The notes below the pieces were generated by a model, which was not told the origin of the DNA, did not search any database, and saw only the letters and a list, made by a program, of their open reading frames with translations. DNA of 64,000 bases, from positions 50,125,072-50,189,071 of the forward strand of contig NC_079205.1 of the NCBI RefSeq assembly GCF_026745355.1. Direction: 5' to 3'. How positions within the stretch are numbered: position 1 is the stretch's first letter; each line of letters starts with the position of its first letter. Shown one piece after another: positions 34,601 through 45,590 of this stretch. Both the position numbers and the translations under genes were made by a program. This stretch comes from Beta vulgaris subsp. vulgaris. Its lineage: Eukaryota; Streptophyta; Magnoliopsida; Caryophyllales; Amaranthaceae.

Positions 34601-36988
34601 TATCAAAGCTGACATTCCAATTACCTTCTGCAAATAATAATTGTTACCTTTAATAGTTGTTTGATATCCTAGTGGAATGGAAACAAGTGAGAGGTTTATG
34701 ATTGAGGAAGGAAACGTGATTTGTTTCCACTAGTTTGACAAGGATTACAAATGGGGGATTATGTTTCCCTCTGGAAATGGTATTTGTTACTCAACACTCA
34801 TACCAAACAATTAGAAATGGAAACGCTTATTTGAATCCATTTCCTACATCAAAATTTCCCATCAAACACCCTCTTAGTATATGTGTTCATCACTACAGCC
34901 TACAGGATCTGCTTTGATGAATTTTGTTGACAATTTGCTCATCTGTATGGAGTAATAAGCAGGTTCATCATCCTTTCTCTCTTTCTTATCATGCTAGATT
35001 GCTACCTTCTATGGCATACGTTTACTTCCAACTAGAAGTTAAAGAGTATCTGACTACTCAACTTTAGAAGAGTGACAAGTGCAGAGAATACTTCTAGCTT
35101 TAAGATCTTTGGCTCTCTATGATCCCTTTTTTTCTTCTTCTAAAGTGTCTGGATTACAAGCTACATTGTTTTCCCTGTTCACATGGAATTAAATATATTG
35201 ATAGTCAATAACAGTTGTCTTTTGAACATGTTCGAGGTTATCATATTGTGACTTTGTCACAGGTTATCTGACTGTAGATTGTTTTGTTTCATATCACAGA
35301 TCTTATCCGATCTCGGATTTCGGGAGATAAATGGCTGCAAGCTGTTAGGTACATATGTGCGTTTAATATGCAAGATGCTTTCCCATTAGTTCCTCTATTT
35401 AATGCTAAATTGGAGCATATCCAGAAGAGCGTAGAGGAGATCCTCAAGAAAGGCAGCAGAACAGCTCAGGTCATTTATCATTTTTTTTTTCTAAAAATTG
35501 TTCTATGCCTTCCAATCTGCTTTCATTTAGTGTTTTAAAGCACCACTTCTGTGTATAAAAATGCTGCAATCAGTCTGTCCATTCTTTCTTTCCCCTATCA
35601 GTTGTCTTTGATTTACAACCATTAATAACTTTTTTTCGGGGGTTTTGGATCTCCTGCGGTTCTAGTTAATATATAGTTGAATGACAAAAGTTTGAAACGG
35701 AAAAAGGGAGAGATATAGATATGTGATGAATAAACACCCTAAAAGCGATGAGGTAATTGCATGCTCATAATCGATGAGGTAGACTGAGGGGTTGGGTTGG
35801 TTGTTGGAAATGAAGGTTAAAATGCGCTTTCACCCAGGAAAAGCCATTGATAGCTGATAAATTTGTGAGAGAAGGCTGCAGTATTTGTTATTTTTGTTCC
35901 ATGCTTTGGCTAATTGCGTTTATGCTGTGTGAGGGTGAAATTGTATCTGCCCCTCTTCAGTAACTATTTAATGTTTGAGTGTCTTAGCTATCTGTTTAAT
36001 GAGCACCACCACAGCACTATGTTTCTAATGAACAACACACCACTGCACTATGTTTCTAATGAACAACACCACATCTGGCTCACTTTTAAACGTTGCATCT
36101 GGGGAATGAAATCGATTGCATTGGTCATATTCGATACATTGAATCTCCAGTTAATCTTTGTTAGCTCAGTTTGCTATTCCTTTCTATATTTTGTTTCTTT
36201 TCCCTTCTTGTTTGATCTGTAGTTTTCAAGTTCTCCTTTATTGGTCTTGTCACTGATTTGAACTCTCTTGCAGGATGATGCTGCCTGTATGGAGTTAACT
36301 GCCCTGAAAACTGTAGTTAAATGTATTTCCAACTTCAAGCTTGAATCCATCTATTCACCTGCTTCCCTCGAATCACGCATCAAGTGGTTAGAAAAGGATA
36401 GGAAAGAAAGAAAGAACAATGCACATACATTTACAATAGACAAGTGTTCAAACATCGAAAAGACTGGAGTAAAGGAGATGACAGCAGAAATAAGTAATTC
36501 TCCAGATCTTCCCTCTGACCCCCAATCTGATAAGAAACGCCCTGTAAACTTAGCGCCACCAAATGAAGGAAAGCGACCTAGGGTAGGTGTTCATTATCCT
36601 CATATTCCTAGCCTTTCATTTGAACAGCCTTCCCATGTCTACTCCTATGGATATCCTGTTAGGCCACATCAACAACCTTCACCTGCTATGAGTCTGTCTG
36701 GCTATCATTATGGTGCCTCTGGTGCCATGTATGGCTTTCCATTTTATACAAACTCGGGAGATTATGAGGTTGCTGGAATTTACCCTGTTGGCGCGCCTAC
36801 ATACTCTGCTGATTGTAAGCCAATCATCTCTGTTAAAAGCTTGTTTTCACTCATGTTTCATCGTGTAAGCGCTTGACCTATTTTAACGTAATTGATTTAC
36901 TTGTATATTCACAGCGAGGAGTCAATCTCACAGAAGAGCACCACGTGATGATTTCATGGCAGTACAAACAAATGGTTATTGGAGATAA
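28676..36988 (+). CDS. FRL5: FRL-B: longest FRIGIDA-like protein of the array, two FRIGIDA modules
   Basis: Exons read as 28676-32348, 33646-34233, 35300-35469, 36274-36814 and 36915-36988, sum 1,681 aa. Without splicing the first exon would stop one codon later (TGA). The head (LNKLGETFNSFQSQASSIF, then QWSSLQSSF) is followed by a coiled coil of about 990 residues with 14-residue periodicity, part of it in four tandem 56-residue blocks. FRIGIDA module 1 is at about 1061-1220 (IQLCMTMNGKALRMFLNERV, DPAKLVLTAVDGFF) and module 2 at about 1248-1475 (LCRNMDTNGVRSYLIQRV, DPAKLVLDMMQSLYEL). Exon 4 holds a basic KRPRV patch, a likely nuclear signal. The Pro/Tyr/Gly-rich tail ends VQTNGYWR, paired with VQTYGYKR in FRL-A. 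The exon layout is identical to FRL-A, so the two are close tandem paralogues. It is probably a nuclear scaffold; the specific function is unknown. Confidence 0.88.
29531..30198 (+). repeat. Coding tandem repeat, 168 bp (56 aa) period
   Basis: The marker TTGAAGGAAAGTGAAA begins at 29531, 29699, 29867 and, slightly changed, 30035: exactly 168 bases apart each time. Each unit encodes four 14-residue coil segments, for example ELKESEISESFGRLESMEKE. The spacing is a multiple of three and of the heptad, so the coil stays in frame and in register. Confidence 0.92.
32349..33645 (+). other. Intron 1 of FRL-B, enlarged by a MITE
   Basis: The intron is 1,297 bases against 491 in FRL-A. Most of the difference is the element at 32637-33253. 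The splice donor CGGTTGAT is weak compared with the FRL-A donor TAGTGAGC. Confidence 0.75.
32637..33253. mobile_element. Mutator-type MITE in FRL-B intron 1
   Basis: A perfect 10 base direct repeat ATCAGCTATA flanks it (32627-32636 and 33254-33263). The ends GGGATTCCAACCCAATC and the complement of AGGGATGGCAAATTGG are imperfect inverted repeats. The inside is rich in CCGACTCCGA and TCGGAGTCGGA words on both strands. The 9-10 bp duplication is typical of Mutator-like elements. No transposase is encoded. Confidence 0.8.
34234..36273 (+). other. Introns 2 and 3 of FRL-B
   Basis: Intron 2 is 34234-35299 and intron 3 is 35470-36273. Intron 3 has a 31 bp tandem duplication around ACTATGTTTCTAATGAACAA (36017 and 36048). 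Intron 2 has a stretch (about 34660-34875) with GTTTGATATCCTAGTGGAA and ATTTCCCATCAAACACCC that may be an old TIR element. No gene is seen in either. Confidence 0.6.
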
Positions 36989-37678
36989 GGTTAAGTATAT
37001 GATTTTCTTTTGTACATAGAATTTGATCTTCTAAGTTAAAGTACTCCGAATGGCCACTCCTGCAAGATCAACTGTGAGATGAGACCAATGTGTGAACTAT
37101 TGCTAAAGCCCAGTAATAGATATCAAGCTCATACGTAGCTAGTAGTAATGGAAGTATGCTATGGTCGTTTTACTCGTGTACATATTCCTCTTGAACGGGC
37201 AGATGTGTTTATCTTATTCTTTTTGCTCAAATTGACCATTCTTTGTGTATAATTATATCAACAGTGATAGAGACATAGAGTACAAATGAAGGGTGCCAAA
37301 AATTGCTGAACTTTCACTCGGCTAAAATCGTTGGAAGCTGTGTAAGTAGGGGGTAATTACGAGTTTAGCCGAGCTTGGACACGTATTGAAGTTTGACTTT
37401 TCACCTTTACATCCGAACTTGATACCCATCTCTAGTTTTCTCGAGTTGAATTGTATCAAGTTTAATTTAGTTAAAAGTTAAAACTTAATTTGAGTTTGTA
37501 AATTGTGACCAAGCTAGATGCCCTTCTAAAAGTTCAGTAACACCAGTGTTAAGTATGCGCTAATTTTTATTATTAACTAGTTTTTGAACCTCGGGTAATT
37601 ATAATTTTTCAGGTATTAATATTTTATTTTACAATTAGTCAATTATGACATCAAACATTACTTGATTTACTGCGTGGC
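36989..37678 (+). other. 3' flank of FRL-B
   Basis: AT-rich, with no open frame of note. It should include the 3' untranslated region. No repeat with clear borders is seen. Confidence 0.4.
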
Positions 37679-38475
37679 TACATTAGTAGAAAAACAACGA
37701 AGTGCACCGGATGTAAAGCGAAACGACGCAAAAGGGTAATTTGCGTCGCACATGAAGAAGAGTGCGACGCACATCATGGGTACATGAGCACCAGGATGAG
37801 CTATTTGTGTCGCATGTAACAGAGCTATGTTGCAAAAGTCCAATGTGCGTCGAACCACGTGGCACAAACGATGCAAATAGTCTCCTCCGCGAAAAAAGAG
37901 AATTACACTATCTGTGCACATGCTTGTGCGGGTGCGTTGCAAAAGACCCATTTGTGTCGGACCCTTGGCCCCATCCGACGCAAATTCGGCTTTTCGAAAA
38001 TAATATTTGCCTAGGCGCCAACAGGAGGATTCGTATTTTGGAGCCCTAAGTTACCCAAAACCTCTCGCCTGCCATTATCTCTCACCTGCAAACTCACCTG
38101 CCATTATCTCACCTGCCATTATCTCGCCGGTGCTCCCTCACCCTCGTCGGCGACGTTGATTCTCCGGCGAACTCAACATAATCTCCGGCAATCTTTCTCA
38201 TTATATCTGACTTTCACTTTCTCATTCTCGGTGCGTGCGTGCGTGCGACTTTCTCATTTTTCGCCCACTTCGCCGGCACTCTCTCTCTCGCTGGCGCTCC
38301 CTCATCCTCGCCGGCGACGTTGCAGATTTGCACTTCCTCTATCTCTTCTCGGTGTGTGCGACTTTCTCTCTCTCGCAAGGGTAGGTGCGTGCGACTCTTC
38401 TCGGTGCCGGCACTTCTCTCTACATCGTCCTGCTGCCGCCATCGGTCTCGCCGCCAGCAATGTATGTAATTATTG
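37679..38475 (+). mobile_element. Possible CACTA-type transposon 5' end
   Basis: CATTAGTAGAAAAACAACG at about 37680 differs by one base from the usual CACTAGTAGAAAAA terminus of plant CACTA elements. The next 300 bases contain many GCGTCGCAC, GTGTCGCAT and CGACGCAAA words in both orientations, the typical subterminal repeats bound by the transposon protein. After that comes a GC-rich leader-like stretch with CTCGCCGGCG words and an ATG at about 38460. The other terminus (TTTTTCTACTAGTG) was not found, so the element is truncated or interrupted. A zinc-free non-CACTA origin cannot be excluded. Confidence 0.4.
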
Positions 38476-39041
38476 TTTTAAAAAAAAAAAAAATTGTATT
38501 AATGTACATTAATCATGTTTTTTCAACTTATCTTAATTTTTTTAGGGGCTGCTTTGAATAATCTTAGTTCTAGTTTTTGTTAAGGTGTTAAAATTAGAAT
38601 TCAAATCATGATAAACATGTGTGAAATAATTTTGAGATTTAATCTAGGATGTTTGTAGCTTATGAATTTGAATTTGTATAGTTTGTGTAGTGTACATGTA
38701 TAGTTTTTTTAATACTCACCTTAAAATTATGTGTTTCGATAATGAGTTAGAATTCTTGAATGCTCTCTTTAGAACTATGTGTTTCGATCATGAGTTAGAA
38801 TTCTAGAATGCTCACTTTAAAATTTGAAACTTACAGATTTTTTTTACTTTTTCAAAATTTCAATATCATCGGTGCTTTGACATACTAAATGACACCATAA
38901 GATGATGGTCCTCACCTTTAATAAGAAAAGTGGAATATATTATGATTTGCATTTAATATTATACTTGTAAGGGAGAATAATTTTTTTTTATAAAACAACA
39001 TTAATTGAAGTTGTTGGTAACATGTGTTGATTGGTTCAATT
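38476..39041. other. Intergenic, no gene recognised
   Basis: AT-rich. The phrase TGTGTTTCGATNATGAGTTAG occurs twice (about 38730 and 38778), part of a 52 bp imperfect tandem duplication. Nothing else is supported. Confidence 0.4.
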
Positions 39042-39650
39042 AGGGATGGCAACAGATCGGACTTAGATCGGATTATGCATAATTCGCCTCCAACCTTGCA
39101 AGAAGTCGGATTATAAATCTGAGTCCTGTTTCGAAAATCCGAATTCGACTTGAAATTTGAATCCGACCCGACTTGAAATCCGAACATCCGACTCTGAATC
39201 TGATCTGAACATCCGACTCCGAACACGATCCGACTTATTTTTCTGCCCATTTTTATAATTGAATAGTAATCTATAATACAATAATCTAATCATTACAATT
39301 TATTATAATAATCATATGGAAATCTTATATATTACAAATAATCTAAATATTGCTTATATCTTACAACCATTTCTTCAATGGGAAAATTCTATATTAATTG
39401 GCTGAAAGTCGAAGTCATGTTATACATAGATAATACATTAACATAAATAAGAAAAAAGGATTGATTGACGCAAAGTCGGACTCAGACTCGGATGTCGGAT
39501 TATTATATTAGATCCGACTCCGACCCTCCTTCGACTTGGAGTCGGACTTTTTAAACAAAGTCGGAGTCGGACTACTTTTTTATCGGGGTCGACTCGGATT
39601 TTTTCCTTTGAAGCGAACTAGTGTCGGATCTAGACTAGGTTACCATCCCT
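39042..39650. mobile_element. Mutator-type MITE, same family as in FRL-B intron 1
   Basis: AGGGATGGCAACAGATCGGA on the left and the complement of AGGGATGGTAACC on the right form the inverted ends. GGTTCAA flanks both sides (39033-39039 and 39652-39658). The inside has the same TCCGACT/AGTCGGA words and the shared ATTATATAATAATC-like middle as the copy at 32637-33253, in the opposite orientation. Confidence 0.7.
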
Positions 39651-39719
39651 AGGTTCAACCAATAAAAAAACTTAAATGAACAAATATAACCAATAGTATT
39701 GCGAGTTATATATCTTAGG

Positions 39720-40325
39720 TAGAGGTAATCAAGGTGAGCCTCTCCCGAGAATCGACTTCATTTGTTTTGAAATGGAATCTATTCCGGATTAAGAGAAAAA
39801 AATGATGAGCAAAAAACGGGATTTTTGGCTCCGCTGTTGCGCGGCCTCCCCCTCTTTGAAAGCGCTACCGGTGAAGAAGAAGAGGAAGACGCCATGTTCA
39901 AGGGCAGTGAATTCTTATTGTAATTGCAACTTTCATTTGATCGCCCCAAAAGGGAATGGAATGAAGCTTTAGGTAAAAAAGGGTAAATGACTAGGCGTGG
40001 CATTTCCATAGAGTACAAGGAAATTTGAATTCATGTCCTTCTTACCTTAGTTCAATATCCCGCTTCTTGCTCAAAAATGAAGAAAGACTTGTCGAAATCA
40101 TCGGTTGTGTTGGTCCGAGCGCGTTTTGATCCGCGAAGGCAATCGCTCGGATGTTCCCCTAACCCAACCCGGGAACGGACCGGAGGGAACCGCAGCCGGA
40201 ATGGTGCATAAGGAGGCCCTCCCTACTTCAGTGGAAAGGGGGGATCGCCTTTCACATCCGCTCCTCTAAAACTACCTTTTTGAAAAACTTCGGGCCACAT
40301 GCAACCTAGATTTGAAAAATAGGCA
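39720..40325. other. GC-richer insert, candidate organelle (mitochondrial) DNA
   Basis: This stretch differs from its surroundings: balanced base composition and no poly-A or poly-T runs. It has words such as GCGCGTTTTGATCCGCGAAG, GGGAACGGACCGGAGGG and CTTTCACATCCGCTCCTC, which look like plant mitochondrial spacer DNA. A short plus-strand frame of about 57 codons starts near 39810 but has no recognised domain. No gene of the mitochondrion is recognised, so the call rests on composition and texture only. Confidence 0.4.
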
Positions 40326-41231
40326 AAATTTCGATCCGGTCCGGGAACGGCCCAAAAAGTCCGCTAGGCTCGGCTCGAAATAATGGGCTTTGGCGCAAAT
40401 TTTTTAGCCCAAGACGGACTACTTTTTTGGTCAAAGCCCGGCCCGACCCATGATCACCTCTAATCTTAGGGTTGAGAATTTGGTCAAATTATGGTTTTAA
40501 GAAGATATTTTTGAAAGTTTTTATTTTTAGGGAAATATTTTGAGAGTTTTGGCAAAACCAATAATAATTTTTTCTCTATACATCAATATAATTTTTTTGT
40601 CAATAACTATCTCACTTACACTCTTTTTTGCGAGAAATTATCTTATTTACAAAATTTTGTGCAAAAGTACCTTTGTTATGTTATTGTTTGTTGACCACTA
40701 CCTAAAAACTTTTTCCGACGTTTGACTTCATTTTTCGGTGAGTAAAACTCATATGCAAGTCACACAACTTGTTATTTCCTTATTTTATTCTCCCTTCTAT
40801 TTTTCCCTCCCTTTTGTAAAATATATCTTCTTACCTAACTAAGGAATGCAAATGGGTTTTGTATAAAATAAAAGCGAGAATAATATAGAAGTGAAGAATA
40901 AAATAAGGAAAATAACAAGTCACATGACCTGCACAAGAGTTTTACTAACCGGAAATCTACAACCAAACGTTGAAAAAAGTTTGTAGGTAGTGGTCAACAA
41001 ACAATATTGTAACAAAAGTAGTTTTGTACAATTTAGTAAATAAGATATCTTTCTCATAAAAAAGAGGATAAAAAGTTAATTATGGAAAAAAAAAACATAT
41101 AGTATAATCTACTAGTATAAATTGGTCTTGTTCTTAGTTTATCGCGATGTCGGATTGAAAATTGATTTGATGTATCAAAAGTTAGCATTGAGTAGATGAA
41201 AATGATATGTAACTATAGTTCTTTTATTCTA
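40326..41231. other. Intergenic with an inverted segment, no gene
   Basis: The segment AAAACTTTTTCCGACGTTTG around 40697-40730 is mirrored by CAACCAAACGTTGAAAAAAGTTT at about 40960-40983. The surrounding words (TTGTTATTTCCTTATTTTAT and its complement) are also mirrored at 40770 and 40895. So 40570-41090 is a large imperfect inverted repeat of about 500 bases centred near 40840, probably a foldback element. Confidence 0.55.
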
Positions 41232-41580
41232 CTCCCTCCGTCCCAAAATATATTTCTCATTTCTATTTTAGGTGTCCCAAAATATAGTTCCCATTTTCAT
41301 ATTTAGTTCTACATTTTTTCGTAATTTATCTAGAAAAATTGTGTCCGTCCCATCATTTATTTGCTTCTTGAATTTTGTTTTTTCCTTTGTTTATTTAACC
41401 AAAATGTTAAAATTAATGCTCTTTCACCAATTATTCTTCATTCTCTCTCCTAAAATCATCTTTTCCCATACACCATTTATTTAAATAAACAAAAAATCTT
41501 TACTATCTCTCTTAGATTCTACTTACATAAATTACCGTGAAAAAAGGGAAAATGAGAACTATATTTTGGAACGGATGGAG
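41232..41580. mobile_element. Stowaway MITE, 349 bp
   Basis: Inverted ends CTCCCTCCGTCCCAAAATAT and its near complement finishing ATATTTTGGAACGGATGGAG, with TA on both sides (41230-41231 and 41581-41582). This is the classical Stowaway terminus. Confidence 0.88.
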
Positions 41581-41640
41581 TATTAAAAAAAACTTTGCAT
41601 TAAATGAAATATATTACTGTAGTTAAATGAAAATTGAAGT

Positions 41641-42060
41641 CCTTGTTTAGTAAAGAGAGGTTTGGGGCAAGATTAGAGGGTTGAGCTCGTATTAGAAAAT
41701 TTTACTAGTCAAACCTCTAATTTGAGTGTTTGGTATAAATAGGTTTTTAATTAAGCTTATGGAGCCCAAAAAATTCTTTTTGAATAAGTTGAGGGGAGGA
41801 GCCTTTTGACATTAAAGGTTAGGGAATGAGTGGAGCAATTACATGTATATCCTAAAGTTGTAAAAAATTACATTAATAAATACGAAAGGTATAATAATAG
41901 CCTATGCTCATGTCCTTGTTGGTCATTTTACACAATAATGTAGCAATCGGCTATCAGCTACTTAAGAAACATCTTTATACAATCAACAACTAATATAATC
42001 AACTAGTCAAATCATCTAATACAATGAGCTAACAGCTATCCGCATACTGCCAAACAAAGC
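41641..42060. mobile_element. Possible hAT-like or Tourist-like MITE
   Basis: CCTTGTTTAGTAAAGAG on the left and CTGCCAAACAAAGC on the right are inverted and of the type seen at MITE ends. Inside, CAGCTA and TAGCTG words recur near the right end. No convincing target duplication is seen. Confidence 0.35.
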
Positions 42061-42061
42061 T

Positions 42062-42652
42062 TAAATATTTTGTATAGTTTACATTCCGCATTTATTAAAC
42101 ACCCCCTATATATTTTATACGTACTAACGTTATTTTTTTACCTCAAAAATACCAAAATTTTAGAACTTTTGAAGAGGGACCGAACCATTTTTGTGTCCCC
42201 ACTATGGTGGAACCGATCCGTTTTTGTGTCCACACTATGGTAGAACGGACTGATTTTTTTCGATTCCATCAAAGTAGAACCAAAAAAATCTCTACTATGA
42301 TGGAACCGGAAAAACAATTGGTCCCACCTTAGTGGAACCGAAATTTTTGTTTACTTTTCTGAACACTAATTTTTTTAGAAAAATCTCAAAGTAGGGGAGG
42401 AAGAAGGGAAAATGAGAGAAAAAGAGGAATAGATGGGGGTTTGCGCGGGGGAGTTTTGGGGGGTTGGGCTTGGGTTGAGGGGGATATGGCTGTGTATCGG
42501 TCTAAAATCGGACTGAAATCGGAATCACAATTTTTCCCGAACCGAGAAAAAGGACCGTAACTAATCGGTTTGGTTCCTTTTTCACCAAATTTTGTGATTT
42601 ATTTTTGCAAATTTTCGTTTTTTTTTTTTTTTGTTTTTTCCCTTTTTTTATA
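42062..42652. other. Intergenic, no gene recognised
   Basis: The phrases TTTTTGTGTCCMCACTATGG and GATGGAACCG/GTGGAACCG recur several times at 42185-42345, a short degenerate tandem array. A T homopolymer follows at 42619-42632. Nothing is coding. Confidence 0.4.
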
Positions 42653-42944
42653 CGTCCTCCGTCCCCAAATAGAGTGCTCATTTCTTTTGGGCACAAGTAT
42701 TAAGAAGAAATCATGTGTAGGACCTTAGTTGTATTATATCACAATTAAATAGAAAAGTTTGTACAGTTTTTTTAAATTGTTTATTAAGGAGAGAGAATGT
42801 GGACCATATGGGAAAGTAGGTAATATTATAAAAATTGAAAGCAAAATAATATTTTAATTGGTAGATCCATACCAAATAAGGAAATGAGAAATCTATTTGG
42901 GAAAATATAAATGAAAAAATGAGCACTCTATTTAGGGACGGAAA
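42653..42944. mobile_element. Stowaway MITE, 292 bp
   Basis: Inverted ends CGTCCTCCGTCCCCAAATAG plus AGTGCTCATTT and the complement ending ACTCTATTTAGGGACGGAAA. TA flanks at 42651-42652 and 42945-42946. It sits about 100 bases upstream of the LINE insertion. Confidence 0.8.
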
Positions 42945-43868
42945 TATTGTAAGTCGAAAAATTAAAAGTTGGAAACTTTTTATTTCAAAACAGCTAATAA
43001 GAAAACGAAAATTGTTTTATGCTTTCTCCATACTCTTTAAATTGCAGAACCAAACGAGGCTAAAGTTTAATATGTACTAAAAAAGATGAGAGAGAAAGTT
43101 AGAGAGATAAGTAAACTTTTCCTCTCCCCTCAGCCCCAAGCCCGTAAAACCCTAGTTCAACGCAAAAAATCCCCAAATCAATTGTACTTGCTATTTGCCC
43201 AATTTTTTAGTATTCAATGCTTATTAAGAACTCAAGATATGTCGTTAAGATTAATTGTGGAGTTTCGATTATCCAAAATTTCTCCTAATCTGCTTTCTCT
43301 CTTCTGTCATAATTGCGATTTTAGCCACCCTAGTTGTAGGCCTGCTCAATTAATCTTTCAATTTTGGTAGGCCTATTCGTGTAGATCTGGAGTTAATTTG
43401 TTGCTGAAGTGTTCCAAAATCTTTAATCCTCTGTTAATTTGGATGAGGTGGATCCAATTTATTAGCTTCAAGTACAAATTGCATCTTAAATCTAGGGTTT
43501 TCTGGTTGTGGGATGTGATGGGTCATTTATCTCATCTAGTGAGAGAGAGTGTTCTTAAATTTTTTTGGTTTTCTGTAATCATTTCGCTATGGGTAACCTA
43601 TTTCTCAATTACTTGGCGTGCTGTTCTTGGAGCTTTATCCATAATTTCAGAATTCGCATTTAATGCGATTAGAGGTTTCTCTGCTGCTCCTCGCTTGTGG
43701 TTTTGTGTGAAAGGTATGTGAGTGTGGTATTTCTACTATAAATTGGCTTCATCCCAGGTAAATTGGTATATCTCATTCTTTTGCTTCCTTACAATCGCTA
43801 TATCTTGTCTTTCTAAATTGTGTCATCAAAATTTGCTTCCTTCATTCTGTTTGGTTTTAGTTTGTATT

Positions 43869-45563
43869 ATGGTTTCTGATTCATCTTTTAAAGAAGTACT
43901 TCTTAAAAATGCTGGTATTGAGAATACTGTTTTTGGGGATAGTGTAAACCCTAAAATAATTGATCCTGTTGCTAATTCTGAAAAGAATGTTTTGCATGAT
44001 GCCTGTTTTGACCCCCCTGGTCCTCCCTCTTTCCCAGAGGCGATCATCTTAGATGATCTTCCTCAAGTTCAGCGTGATATTGAGGATTTATCTCAATCCT
44101 GTCTAGTTGGTAAAATGCTAGGTGAGCCTGTGGACTTGAGAACTATTATCTCAAGGACTAGGGCTGATTGGAGTTTCTGTAAAGGTGATGTGGAAGATCT
44201 TGATATGGGGAATTATTGGGTCCTTATTCGATTTGCTAATCCTGGTGATTTGTTTTTAGTTTGGTCAGAAAGGCCATGGCATGTCATGGGTGAGTTGTTT
44301 GTTATATACCCTTGGAAAACTCACTTTGATCCTTTCATTGAGGAAGTAAAGTGGGTGGACTTGTGGGTGAGAATACCTCGGTTCCCAACTGGGCTGCTGA
44401 ACTTTGAATGTGTTGCGAACTTGTTAGCTGCAAATTATGTTGGCTCCTTAATTAAACTTGACTCGAGGTCTCTATTGAGGCACAAGATAAGATTTGCTCG
44501 AGCCTGTATTAAGGTTGATATCACTGTCCCTTTAGTTGAATATGCAGAAATCAAACGGGCTGGTGGGGTTGATTGTGGCTATTTAATTTGGTATGAGGAT
44601 TTCTCTGTTGGATGTAGCTTCTGTGGTAGTGATGATCATGTGATTGATTTCTGTGATGTGTTGTCTCCTCCTAAGTCTGAAAGAAAGGTCATGTTGTTGC
44701 AAAACCCAAAGAAAAAATGGTTAGCTGAGTTCTTGAGTACTGCTAATAGGCAAGCAAAGCCTCCTACCACAGCTGAGCCAGCTAATGTGGTGGAGGCTAG
44801 GCCTAGGCATGTTTCAAGGCCACGGTTGGTCCCATCTAGTAATTCCTTCAGTGCTGGTCCTAAGAAATATCCTGCTAAAGTGTTTGCTGGTGCTGGTAAA
44901 AAAGTTGGCTCAAAAGGTATCATTATTAATGAACCTTCATCTGTTGTGCCTAAGAAAGCTATGATTTCTCCTTCTGGTGTTCAAAGTAAAGGTAAGAATG
45001 TTGTTCAAGATGATGTTGTTGATGTACTTTCCTCTGATGATGAATCATCCAACTGTACTGTGCTCCCTCCCTCTTCTTTAGTTGCTTGTGAGAGTGCTCT
45101 CCCTCCCTTGGATGTGCACTCTTCTGTGCCCCAAGGTGAGGCAGAACTATTGCCCCTCCCCCCAGCTCCAGCTTATGATGGGCTGATTTCCTCAGTCCCT
45201 CTGGGAGTTGTCTTCCCTGAAGTTCTGTTTGCCAATGCTATTCTTCCTGCTGACCCTTTTCATGAAAATGATGGTAAGGAATTTTTCAATGATGAGCTGC
45301 AAGGTCAGTCTGATGTTGATGATGATACGTATCTTATGGATGAGATGGTTGATGCTGATATGGATGATGATTATGTCTCTCAGCTTAAGAACTTATTTCA
45401 TTCCATCTATTCTGATCATTCTATTGTGAAGCACATAGAGAGTTTGGGGGTTGAAGGGGCCAGTTTGTCTGAGCGTTTCTCTTCTTCAAGTTCTGCAAAA
45501 AGGAGAAAGGGTATGGTTGAAGCAGATTCAGCCAGTTCTGATCTGAAGAGGAACAAGCAGTAG
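43869..45563 (+). CDS. LINE ORF1: gag-like RNA-binding protein with DUF4283 and zinc knuckle
   Basis: An open frame of 564 codons from the ATG at 43869 (the same frame is open further upstream, but this is the first ATG in a plausible context after the leader). Residues about 70-230 resemble the plant DUF4283 domain (DWSFCKGDVEDLDMGNYWVL, ERPWHVMGELFVIYPWK, VKWVDLWVRIPRFP). A CCHC-type zinc knuckle follows: CSFCGSDDHVIDFC, spacing C-x2-C-x4-H-x4-C. The C-terminal third is Ser/Asp-rich and disordered. In the family this protein binds LINE RNA and forms the ribonucleoprotein. Its frame is intact. Confidence 0.88.
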   Translation: MVSDSSFKEVLLKNAGIENTVFGDSVNPKIIDPVANSEKNVLHDACFDPPGPPSFPEAIILDDLPQVQRDIEDLSQSCLVGKMLGEPVDLRTIISRTRADWSFCKGDVEDLDMGNYWVLIRFANPGDLFLVWSERPWHVMGELFVIYPWKTHFDPFIEEVKWVDLWVRIPRFPTGLLNFECVANLLAANYVGSLIKLDSRSLLRHKIRFARACIKVDITVPLVEYAEIKRAGGVDCGYLIWYEDFSVGCSFCGSDDHVIDFCDVLSPPKSERKVMLLQNPKKKWLAEFLSTANRQAKPPTTAEPANVVEARPRHVSRPRLVPSSNSFSAGPKKYPAKVFAGAGKKVGSKGIIINEPSSVVPKKAMISPSGVQSKGKNVVQDDVVDVLSSDDESSNCTVLPPSSLVACESALPPLDVHSSVPQGEAELLPLPPAPAYDGLISSVPLGVVFPEVLFANAILPADPFHENDGKEFFNDELQGQSDVDDDTYLMDEMVDADMDDDYVSQLKNLFHSIYSDHSIVKHIESLGVEGASLSERFSSSSSAKRRKGMVEADSASSDLKRNKQ

Positions 45564-45590
45564 GTCTGTTTCTTTTTCCACCTGTTAAAT

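Noticed and set aside
43398..43721. Short frames before the LINE ORF1
   Set aside because: They fall in the LINE leader, show no domain, and precede the ORF1 start.
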